Below are positions 14,264 through 20,497 of a DNA stretch of 20,497 bases, piece by piece. The stretch covers positions 1 through 20,497 of the forward strand of contig CAYXGT010000052.1 in assembly GCA_964464635.1 (NCBI GenBank), read 5' to 3'. Both the position numbers and the translations under genes were made by a program. Numbering within the stretch: the stretch's first letter is position 1; every line of letters starts with the position of its first letter. The notes below the pieces were generated by a model. The model ran no database searches. It was not told where the DNA came from and worked only from the letters and a program-made list of their open reading frames with translations. This DNA comes from CAYLMG01 sp964464635 (GTDB lineage: Bacteria; Planctomycetota; Phycisphaerae; Sedimentisphaerales; Anaerobacaceae).

Positions 14264-15280
14264 TTACCCGAATTGCTCTATGGTATCTACAATATATTCC
14301 GTTACATCAATTTTCTCAAAGAGTAATTTCTCACGAGCAGCAAGGCATTTTTCTTTCGCCTTCGGGTCAACAAACCATGAAACGCTTCTTTCAAATGCTT
14401 TTTTTGTATCGGTTGTCTGTTTAACAAGGCCATAGCCTTCAAGCATATCTATGTAACCCAGTTTCAGAGTATTAATATAAACCGAGGGTACACCTAAAAC
14501 CGCTGATTCAGAAGCCATTGTCGCCCCCTCACCAACATAAAGGCTGGAAAAGGCCATAATATGATGTATTAAATGTGCGGGGATTGGCAGCAGGTATTGC
14601 TCTAATTCAACCGGCAACGCGGCCTCAGATGTTATATATGGTTTTGCATAGTTCGATAAACCTTTTATAAACTCAAGTTTTTCCTCGTCTGCTATACCTC
14701 GCTGACCTACGTCATGATGCGCCTGCCAGCTCACAAATCGTATTACGCAATATTTTTCTTCAGGGTTTATTCCAAACGACCTGACAATCTCAATATCAGG
14801 TGTGAATCGCTTTGGATGAAGATAGGCAAGCTCGTGACACCCGGCATACCTTTTCTGCTTTTTGCCCAGTGACTTCTTATAACAATCCGGCGTACATATC
14901 ACACTTGCAAAAGGGTCGGCAAGCTTATGTGCACCCGCATGCTCCGTGTCATCCCATATAACAACAGGCTTTCGCCTGACAAATCCTACATGGGCGGCGA
15001 ATATGGCGCTTATTCCGGTAAGAATATCAGGCTTGAACCGCCTGCAAAAATTCCATAACCGAATGTCCCTCACAGTCAATTCTCTCGCTAGGCCAAATCT
15101 GCCGACCCCCATTTTGCTGAGCAGAGTATAAGGTATGTTATAATTCTCTAATAATTGAACTGTTATATCTTTCTGCCTCGCCGTCACAGCAACAGTATGC
15201 CCCCGTTTCTTAAATTCCTCAATTGCATTACGAAAAAAATGAACATGCGCGGGATGTGTAACCTCAACAAGTATCCTCAT
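14264..15280 (-). CDS. DUF354 family protein (glycosyltransferase-like)
   Basis: This 338-aa protein resembles the DUF354 family (PF04007), GT-B-like proteins related to UDP-GlcNAc 2-epimerases and found in polysaccharide loci of archaea and bacteria. The N-terminus MRILVEVTHPAHVHFFRNAI (residues 1-20) is characteristic, followed by GISAIFAAHVGF, IWDDTEHAGAHKLADP, a RFVSWQAHHDVGQRG segment near the middle, and VGEGATMASESAVLGVPSVY towards the C-terminus, in the position of a nucleotide-sugar site. ATG 15280 is preferred over the in-frame TTG at 15295. It is the last gene of a four-gene minus-strand unit, 23 nt after the GT-C gene. The family has no firmly established reaction; a glycosyltransferase role is inferred from fold and neighbours. 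Confidence 0.8.
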   Translation of the reverse strand: MRILVEVTHPAHVHFFRNAIEEFKKRGHTVAVTARQKDITVQLLENYNIPYTLLSKMGVGRFGLARELTVRDIRLWNFCRRFKPDILTGISAIFAAHVGFVRRKPVVIWDDTEHAGAHKLADPFASVICTPDCYKKSLGKKQKRYAGCHELAYLHPKRFTPDIEIVRSFGINPEEKYCVIRFVSWQAHHDVGQRGIADEEKLEFIKGLSNYAKPYITSEAALPVELEQYLLPIPAHLIHHIMAFSSLYVGEGATMASESAVLGVPSVYINTLKLGYIDMLEGYGLVKQTTDTKKAFERSVSWFVDPKAKEKCLAAREKLLFEKIDVTEYIVDTIEQFG

Positions 15281-15303
15281 CAAATCATACCCCAAAAAAT
15301 AAT

Positions 15304-17085
15304 TCAGCGCTTCTTCAGTAAAATAAGCGGTACGGCTCCTCTGCCGCTGGGATGCAGGGCTTCTTTCTGCTTTAATTCATATCTTTTCTTCAATTGGCTA
15401 AATTCAGGCCTTTGCATTAGCTGCATCGTCTGCTCGTCGGCAATCAAAATCGCATAATCAAAATCAGCCTTCAAAATATCCTCTTCTTTTCCAATAAAAA
15501 CCTGGTCACAATCGAGTTTCCTGTTGAAATAAATATTAAACATATAGGCGCTATAACAAAACCGCTCATGTTCTCGCCCCAGCATCCAGGTCCGGCTGTG
15601 AACATTTTCAGAAATCAGAATCCTCGTATCTTTGTCGAACTCGAAATCGTCTTCGAACACTCGGCAGGCCTCATATCGCCATCGGCTCTTCACAACCGCC
15701 GTATCCATCAAAACCTTACCGTCCGCAAAAGCAGGCAGCATTAACGCAAATAAAAACAGCGAAGTGAAAAACAATGTCGGCAAACCACGTTTTTTGCTCA
15801 GAACCGACGTCACTAAAAGACCCGTCATCGCAACAGGTATTATCGCAAGAGCATAAAATAGCTGTTCCGGCGATAACCTCTGGTATCTCAAATTAGGAAA
15901 ACCCATCACAGACTCATCAAGCTTATAATAAACCGCCAAGCTGTGAATCTTCGGTACGAATAAGCTAATAACAATAATAAAAGCCGCTGCCGCTAAGATA
16001 ATTCCAAATCCCATTCTTGAAATCGTAAAACCTGTCCCTATACCGGCTTGACCCTTCAAATCAAAGTGAAATAACTGACACGCGAATATCGCCATAATCG
16101 GTATCGCAGCACTCATATATCGCGGCACAACATACCACGACCTTCGGGAAAACGTCAGAAACAGCATAAGAAATAAAGGTATAAGCCATATAATTTTTTC
16201 CCGCGTCGTAAAATTTTTAACAGGCGACCTCCATCCGACCAACAGATAAAGCAAAAAGGGTACAAATATCGGCCTTGTCGTGAAAAAAGAAAACCACGAC
16301 TGTACCGTACGGGTCTGGGTAGCAAGCGGCTCACCAAGATTGCCCCCGAGAACCTTGCTGATATTTGAAGGCCGAACTGAAAACCAGAAATCTCCCACAA
16401 ATGCAGCATCAAGCACCATTAAAATCAGACTGCCCGCAAGAACTCCGCAAACAACCCATCCGATGTCCTTAAAAAAACGCTTGATACGCCAGAGATTCTG
16501 CCCGTCTCTGCCGAGCCCGAAAAACAAAACCGCCATACAAATACCGGTTTCTTTGGACTTAACCGCCCAGAAAAAAATCAGTCCCAAAAGCATCAACAGC
16601 CAGCACGTATTCCTGTCCCTGCTGCCGAGAAATGCAAGATAAATGAATACCCCTGAAATCATCAGGAACATCACCGTAAAATCTGCCAGCGGTGACCCGG
16701 CCTCTCTGCCGAACATCGGCTGCATATAAACTAAAAGAACCGCTATTACCGCAGCAACAGCACTTCCCCTGCCCGCCAGTATCCTCGCAGAGAAATATAT
16801 CAAAATACAGCTCGCCGAAAATAAAAAACACCAGAAAATCCTCGCCCCCGTTATGGAATCACCCGCAAGAAAATAAAACAGCTTCAAAAGATATATATGC
16901 CCGTACCTGTTCAATATCCACGCCTGTTCGTTGGTGTACCGTGCAAGTGACATATAAAGCAAATCGTCCCAGTTAATCGCCGAATATATGTGAAAATAAA
17001 CCCATATACCGCCGACGACCGCGATAATCGGCGCCAGAATCCGGTCAAGCCGGGTTAACCTGAATCCCAACTTTATATCTTCCAT
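15304..17085 (-). CDS. GT-C (GT39/ArnT-like) membrane glycosyltransferase
   Basis: The 593-aa protein has an N-terminal transmembrane helix, then INWDDLLYMSLARY with Asp40-Asp41 in the first exterior loop, the position of the catalytic acid in GT-C enzymes such as ArnT and protein O-mannosyltransferases. About ten further hydrophobic segments follow, with FGREAGSPLADFTVMFLM near residues 124-141 as in the PMT_2 family. The last 150 residues or so are a soluble exterior domain ending in a basic tail. Such enzymes transfer a sugar from a polyprenyl-phosphate donor outside the cytoplasmic membrane, and the gene upstream encodes a donor-making GT2 enzyme. A GAAGGG precedes ATG 17085. The acceptor (lipid, protein or polysaccharide) is unknown. 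Confidence 0.78.
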   Translation of the reverse strand: MEDIKLGFRLTRLDRILAPIIAVVGGIWVYFHIYSAINWDDLLYMSLARYTNEQAWILNRYGHIYLLKLFYFLAGDSITGARIFWCFLFSASCILIYFSARILAGRGSAVAAVIAVLLVYMQPMFGREAGSPLADFTVMFLMISGVFIYLAFLGSRDRNTCWLLMLLGLIFFWAVKSKETGICMAVLFFGLGRDGQNLWRIKRFFKDIGWVVCGVLAGSLILMVLDAAFVGDFWFSVRPSNISKVLGGNLGEPLATQTRTVQSWFSFFTTRPIFVPFLLYLLVGWRSPVKNFTTREKIIWLIPLFLMLFLTFSRRSWYVVPRYMSAAIPIMAIFACQLFHFDLKGQAGIGTGFTISRMGFGIILAAAAFIIVISLFVPKIHSLAVYYKLDESVMGFPNLRYQRLSPEQLFYALAIIPVAMTGLLVTSVLSKKRGLPTLFFTSLFLFALMLPAFADGKVLMDTAVVKSRWRYEACRVFEDDFEFDKDTRILISENVHSRTWMLGREHERFCYSAYMFNIYFNRKLDCDQVFIGKEEDILKADFDYAILIADEQTMQLMQRPEFSQLKKRYELKQKEALHPSGRGAVPLILLKKR

Positions 17086-17180
17086 CTTTTACCCTTCTGA
17101 AGCAAAACGCTCCATCCGCATCTTCGCGTTATCCAAATGATTTTCTGCATTGCTCACAAAAATCATAAACAGATTTTGCA

Positions 17181-18182
17181 TTAACCGCTTTTCTTCTCTG
17201 ACCTGTCGCCGCGTTTGCCCGCTGAATATTCCTGCTTGCGAAGCAAAAACAACTGCTCATCCTGCAGAATCCGCAGCCGGTTTATCATCCCCGCCAGAAG
17301 TGCTGTTATATAAGACAAAAGTGACGCAAAGCCGAAACCACCCGCAAAAAAAGCTACAAATATATAAGGTGAAAAACTCCCCGTCTTCAGAAAGTGATAC
17401 GTTACAAATCCGCCGCAAAGCAAAGTCAAAACAAATAGAACAAGACTTATACTGCCGAAAAAACGCATCGGCCGGTAATCCCTGAACGCCCTCAGTATGA
17501 TTGCCAAACTGTGCCACCCGTACTTCCATACATTACCCGCAACCTTGCTTTTACCGACTTTCCTGACACCTTTAACCTCAACCGGAACCTCCACTATGCG
17601 CAGCCTGCGGTACGCCAGGTCCAGAATAATTTCATGCGTATAGGTATGCTTGCCAAGAAGAGTCACCCTCAACGCCGCGTCTCTGCTGTAAGCCCTGAAT
17701 CCGCACGAAACGTCGTGAAGATTAAGCTCGGAAAGATGGTTGACTATATACGAGACCCTTCTATTGCCCCACTTTTTTATCCACGGCATTTCCGGCTCGA
17801 GCTTGGGGTCGGCAAACCTGCTCGCCGTAACCATATCCGCCTGCCCTGAGATAATCGGCTTGAGCAATTCCGGTATATGTAATGGATTAAACTGGCCGTC
17901 ACCATCAATATTAACTATTACATCCGCCCCAATCGAAAGAGCCGCACGAAGTCCCGCACCGAACGCCGCACCAAGCCCCTTGTTCTCAGCGAAGCTTATC
18001 ACCTTTGCGCCGGCATCAGCCGCTTTTCTCGCCGTTCCATCTGTGCTGCCGTCATCTATCACAACAACCTCAACGCTTTTAACCCCCTCGATTTGCCTCG
18101 GAATTGTCTTTATCACGCCGGCAACCGTCGCCTCTTCATTATAAGCCGGTATTGTCACTACCAATCGAAATTCTTCTTCCAT
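17181..18182 (-). CDS. DPM-like polyprenyl-phosphate glycosyltransferase (GT2) with two C-terminal membrane segments
   Basis: The 333-aa protein is a GT2 enzyme of the dolichyl-phosphate mannose synthase group. It shows IPAYNEEATV at residues 11-20, VVVIDDGSTDGT at 39-50, ENKGLGAAFGAGL near 66-78, and NIDGDGQFNP at 91-100 with the Asp93/Asp95 metal-binding pair; CGFRAYSRDA follows. Two hydrophobic segments near 235-262 and 270-300 anchor it to the membrane. It should move a sugar from a nucleotide donor onto a polyprenyl phosphate. A GAGAGG lies eight bases before ATG 18182. It starts 20 nt after the aminotransferase stop and is followed, after 95 nt, by the GT-C gene likely to use its product. 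Sugar identity is not determinable. Confidence 0.88.
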   Translation of the reverse strand: MEEEFRLVVTIPAYNEEATVAGVIKTIPRQIEGVKSVEVVVIDDGSTDGTARKAADAGAKVISFAENKGLGAAFGAGLRAALSIGADVIVNIDGDGQFNPLHIPELLKPIISGQADMVTASRFADPKLEPEMPWIKKWGNRRVSYIVNHLSELNLHDVSCGFRAYSRDAALRVTLLGKHTYTHEIILDLAYRRLRIVEVPVEVKGVRKVGKSKVAGNVWKYGWHSLAIILRAFRDYRPMRFFGSISLVLFVLTLLCGGFVTYHFLKTGSFSPYIFVAFFAGGFGFASLLSYITALLAGMINRLRILQDEQLFLLRKQEYSAGKRGDRSEKKSG

Positions 18183-18202
18183 AACACTTACCTCTCACAC
18201 AA

Positions 18203-19303
18203 TCAGCCGAGAAAAGAAAGCAGCGTATCAACAACCAAATCTTTCATCTCATCGGTCAGCTCCGGATATATCGGCAGTGCCATCACTTCCTTAGCCGCCT
18301 TCTCTGATTCGGGAAAGTCACCTTGCCCAAAACCAAGATAAGCAAAGCACTTCTGCAAATGCATCGGTACAGGATAATAAATCTCACAGCCGATATTGTT
18401 CTGCTTCAGATGTGCAACAACCTCATCACGTCTCGGAACACGTATAACATACTGATTATAAATAGTAACACAATTTGAGCTTATATACGGCACCTGTACA
18501 ACCGTACCTTCGAACCTCTTACTATAATACTCTGCATTTCTCCTCCGCGCCTCGCTCCATTCGTTCAGGTAAGGCAGCTTGACTAAAAGTGCTGCTGCCT
18601 GTATCGGGTCGAGCCTGAAGTTGCCGCCTATAAAACTGTGATAGTATTTCGGCTCCATTCCGTGATTGCGCATAATAAACACACGCTGGTAAAATTTCTC
18701 ATCGTTTGTCACTATCATCCCCCCGTCGCCTATCCCGCCGAGGTTCTTGCTCGGAAAAAAGCTAAAGCAGCCGGCCGTCCCGATACTGCCCGCCTTTCTG
18801 CCCTTGTATGTGCTCGTTATCGACTGCGCAGCATCCTCAATCACAGCGATATTATGCTTTTTCGCAACCTCCACAATCGGCTCCATATCCGCCATCTGCC
18901 CGTAGAGATGAACAGGCATAACCGCCCTTGTCTTTTCCGTCACCGCCTCGGCAACCTTCATACTGTCGATGTTATATGTCTTCGGGTCAATATCCACAAA
19001 CACAGGCTTCGCACCGGCCCTTGCTATACAGCCGACAGTAGAAAAAAAAGTAAAAGGCGTCGTTATAACCTCATCACCCGCCCCTATTTCAAGACTCATC
19101 AGCGTATTCAATATCGCATCCGTTCCACTCGATGTACCAACCGCATATTTGCAATCACTGATTTCCGCAACTGCTTTCTCGAGCTCCTCGACTTTGGCTC
19201 CGCCTATACACCGCTGGCTCTCGAGCACCTCCGACACCGCCGCCAGAACCTCGTCCTTGATTTTCGCATACTGCGCCTTCAAATCCAAAAGTGGTACCTG
19301 CAT
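18203..19303 (-). CDS. DegT/DnrJ/EryC1/StrS-family sugar aminotransferase
   Basis: This PLP-dependent enzyme aminates a keto-sugar nucleotide in the cytoplasm. The 366-aa length and motifs fit the family: VPLLDLKAQYAKIKDEV at residues 3-19, GTSSGTDAI at 56-64, GDEVITTPFTFFST, IEDAAQS with Asp157 and Gln160 for the cofactor ring, SFFPSKNLGG with the Schiff-base Lys186, and NFRLDPIQAA. The SFFPSKNLGG form and the PLLDLK start look closer to 3-amino sugar enzymes (WbpE/WlbC type) than to ArnB, which is a judgement from memory. ATG 19303 is chosen because AAAGGA precedes it; the open frame up to 19417 has no family similarity and covers a likely promoter. It leads the minus-strand operon. Confidence 0.92.
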   Translation of the reverse strand: MQVPLLDLKAQYAKIKDEVLAAVSEVLESQRCIGGAKVEELEKAVAEISDCKYAVGTSSGTDAILNTLMSLEIGAGDEVITTPFTFFSTVGCIARAGAKPVFVDIDPKTYNIDSMKVAEAVTEKTRAVMPVHLYGQMADMEPIVEVAKKHNIAVIEDAAQSITSTYKGRKAGSIGTAGCFSFFPSKNLGGIGDGGMIVTNDEKFYQRVFIMRNHGMEPKYYHSFIGGNFRLDPIQAAALLVKLPYLNEWSEARRRNAEYYSKRFEGTVVQVPYISSNCVTIYNQYVIRVPRRDEVVAHLKQNNIGCEIYYPVPMHLQKCFAYLGFGQGDFPESEKAAKEVMALPIYPELTDEMKDLVVDTLLSFLG

Positions 19304-19363
19304 AAATTCCTTTCCTGTCCCTACATCCCCGCTGCCAGGCCTTTTTTGCTTCACATCGAATCT

Positions 19364-19369
19364 ATTATA
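19364..19369 (-). promoter_or_regulatory. Possible -10 element of the aminotransferase operon
   Basis: A perfect TATAAT on the minus strand lies about 60 nt before the chosen aminotransferase start. No matching -35 hexamer is seen at 16-18 bases, so the call is weak. The divergent GT-C gene at 19545 shares this 241-bp intergenic region. Confidence 0.3.
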
Positions 19370-19544
19370 CACAATCCTGCCCACGTCCGCACTCTCGCCT
19401 GCCGTCAATAATATCACTTTACATAAATCGCTTTTATCATTACCATAAACAAACTTTTCGTGAAAATAATAAAAGATTTAGCCGAAAATTACAAATGAAA
19501 TAATATTCACAGCTTTATATTAAAAAACGCTCTGGAGCTCACTT

Positions 19545-20497
19545 ATGAAAAAAGCCGATGCCCCAAAAACCGAAAATGCACCTCCAAAATCATCCCCAAA
19601 CGATAGAACCGTCAATTTCTGGCTTTGTGCGCTGCTGATTGCATTGCTTTCCTCAACCATATTATTCAGAGATATTGACAGACCCTTCTGGGGACTGCAC
19701 AGCTGGGGCGAAGCTCACGCCGCCTGGGTCGCACGCTCGCATGTGGTTTACGGCCTCGGATATACCAAAGGATTCGATACTTTCGCAGTCGGCAATCCCC
19801 CGGAGCAAAAACCCGCCCGCTACCTCGACCATCCGCAGGGCAGAACATGGCTCGACGCCATCGCTATGCTGATAATAGGACAAAACGAACTCGCAATAAG
19901 AATTCCAAATCTAATCGCAACATTTTTAACAGTTCTTATTTTTATCAGAATTCTAAAGGCTCTTACCGATTATCGCGTAGCCTTACTCGCGGGTTTTTTC
20001 TTTGCAACATTTCCCCTCACAGGCTATTTCGGCGTCTGGGGCGTCTCCACCTGGTTCACTCCTGCTGCTATGCTCACAATCTGGTATTACCTGGTTGTCA
20101 CGGGAATAGTCCCTAAACAAAATGCACATAAAAACCGTAACAAGTGGCTTCTCGCTATCCTGCTCTTTGTAATTCTGCAGATGACTTGGGAAGGCTTTTT
20201 CATCGCACTTGCTATCGGCGTGCATTTCATCTGCAGGCAAATCAAAAAAAAGGAATTCCCCGACCTCTCCGTCCTTGCCATGTTAATAATTGCGCCTCTC
20301 AGCAGTCTCCTGCTGAATTTCCTTATCCTCTCTGCCGGAAGAGGCTGGAACTTCCACGAAATAATTGAAATCGCAAAATGGAGAGCCACCAGCGGAGAAC
20401 TTCAAAATCTCACCTGGGCCAGATGGTTCGAGCTGTTCAGAATTCACGCTATTACAAATTTCACAGCCCCTGCTCTTATTATCGCAATCCTCGCTGT
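19545..20497 (+). CDS. GT-C (PMT/GT39-like) membrane glycosyltransferase, cut by the window end
   Basis: The frame is open for 317 codons and runs off the right edge without a stop. A short hydrophilic N-terminus (about 26 residues) is followed by a membrane helix and a first exterior loop with HSWGEAHAAWVARS then YLDHPQGRTWLD, resembling the acidic first-loop region of PMT-like GT-C enzymes. Several hydrophobic segments follow (FPLTGYFGVWG and others). The start ATG 19545 has GGAG seven bases ahead. It is transcribed divergently from the aminotransferase operon and is the second GT-C protein here, so it may also use a polyprenyl-phosphate sugar. The C-terminal part and the acceptor are not visible. 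Confidence 0.75.
   Translation, partial: MKKADAPKTENAPPKSSPNDRTVNFWLCALLIALLSSTILFRDIDRPFWGLHSWGEAHAAWVARSHVVYGLGYTKGFDTFAVGNPPEQKPARYLDHPQGRTWLDAIAMLIIGQNELAIRIPNLIATFLTVLIFIRILKALTDYRVALLAGFFFATFPLTGYFGVWGVSTWFTPAAMLTIWYYLVVTGIVPKQNAHKNRNKWLLAILLFVILQMTWEGFFIALAIGVHFICRQIKKKEFPDLSVLAMLIIAPLSSLLLNFLILSAGRGWNFHEIIEIAKWRATSGELQNLTWARWFELFRIHAITNFTAPALIIAILA

Noticed and set aside
18638..19411. A 257-codon plus-strand frame opposite the aminotransferase
   Set aside because: It is antisense to a clear PLP enzyme, has no recognisable domain and is rich in Arg/His as expected of a shadow frame.
19401..19412. TTGACG as a -35 for the aminotransferase promoter
   Set aside because: It lies 34 bases from the TATAAT, far outside the usual spacing.
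1..20497. tRNA, rRNA, CRISPR arrays, insertion sequences
   Set aside because: No clover-leaf, repeat-spacer series, transposase frame or terminal inverted repeat was seen in any intergenic stretch by eye.

Overview
The window is a bacterial chromosomal segment of envelope and surface-polysaccharide genes. The most likely source is a Planctomycetota bacterium of the Phycisphaerae type. This is inferred from a PEP-CTERM protein (13312-13995), a LamG-type exported protein remnant typical of that group's secretomes, an O-antigen ligase with a TPR tail, and moderate GC with mixed Shine-Dalgarno use. No rRNA or other phylogenetic marker was seen, so this stays an inference. No tRNA, rRNA, CRISPR array or transposase was recognised.

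Layout. (1) 36-5238, plus strand: O-antigen ligase/polymerase, ftsW, murG and a thioredoxin-type arsC; ftsW-murG-arsC are packed with 2-9 nt gaps. (2) 5342-7282, plus strand, AT-rich: a GT2 glycosyltransferase and a UPF0104/LPG-synthase-TM membrane protein. (3) 10816-7269, minus strand, AT-rich: a tight three-gene operon of FrhB-like Fe-S protein, SAM methyltransferase and polysaccharide pyruvyl transferase. A recognisable promoter with an operator-like palindrome lies in front of it, and its end overlaps region 2 by 14 bp. (4) 10931-11620, minus strand: a gene graveyard. It holds a 25-codon wecB fragment, the C-terminal third of a UDP-glucose dehydrogenase, and the first 55 codons of a LamG-type exported protein spliced onto the dehydrogenase piece. 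(5) 13073-11955: an intact wecB. (6) 13995-13312: a PEP-CTERM exported protein. (7) 19303-14264, minus strand: DegT-type sugar aminotransferase, DPM-like polyprenyl-phosphate glycosyltransferase, GT-C membrane glycosyltransferase and a DUF354 protein. (8) 19545 to the window end, plus strand: a second GT-C protein, truncated by the window edge.

How the genes fit together (inference). The aminotransferase and WecB would supply modified nucleotide sugars. The GT2 enzyme would load a sugar on a polyprenyl phosphate, and the GT-C enzymes would use that donor outside the cytoplasmic membrane. The pyruvyl transferase/methyltransferase/FrhB operon would decorate a glycan, and the ligase at the left end could polymerise or attach it. 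FtsW and MurG are peptidoglycan-division genes embedded next to this locus.

The best unusual signals are: a shared leader element about 100 nt upstream of both exported-protein genes, with matching spacing of its complementary arms; the chimeric LamG/UGD junction; the wecB fossil; and two promoters of the form TAGACA-N17-TAT(A/T)CT, each with an inverted repeat in the spacer.
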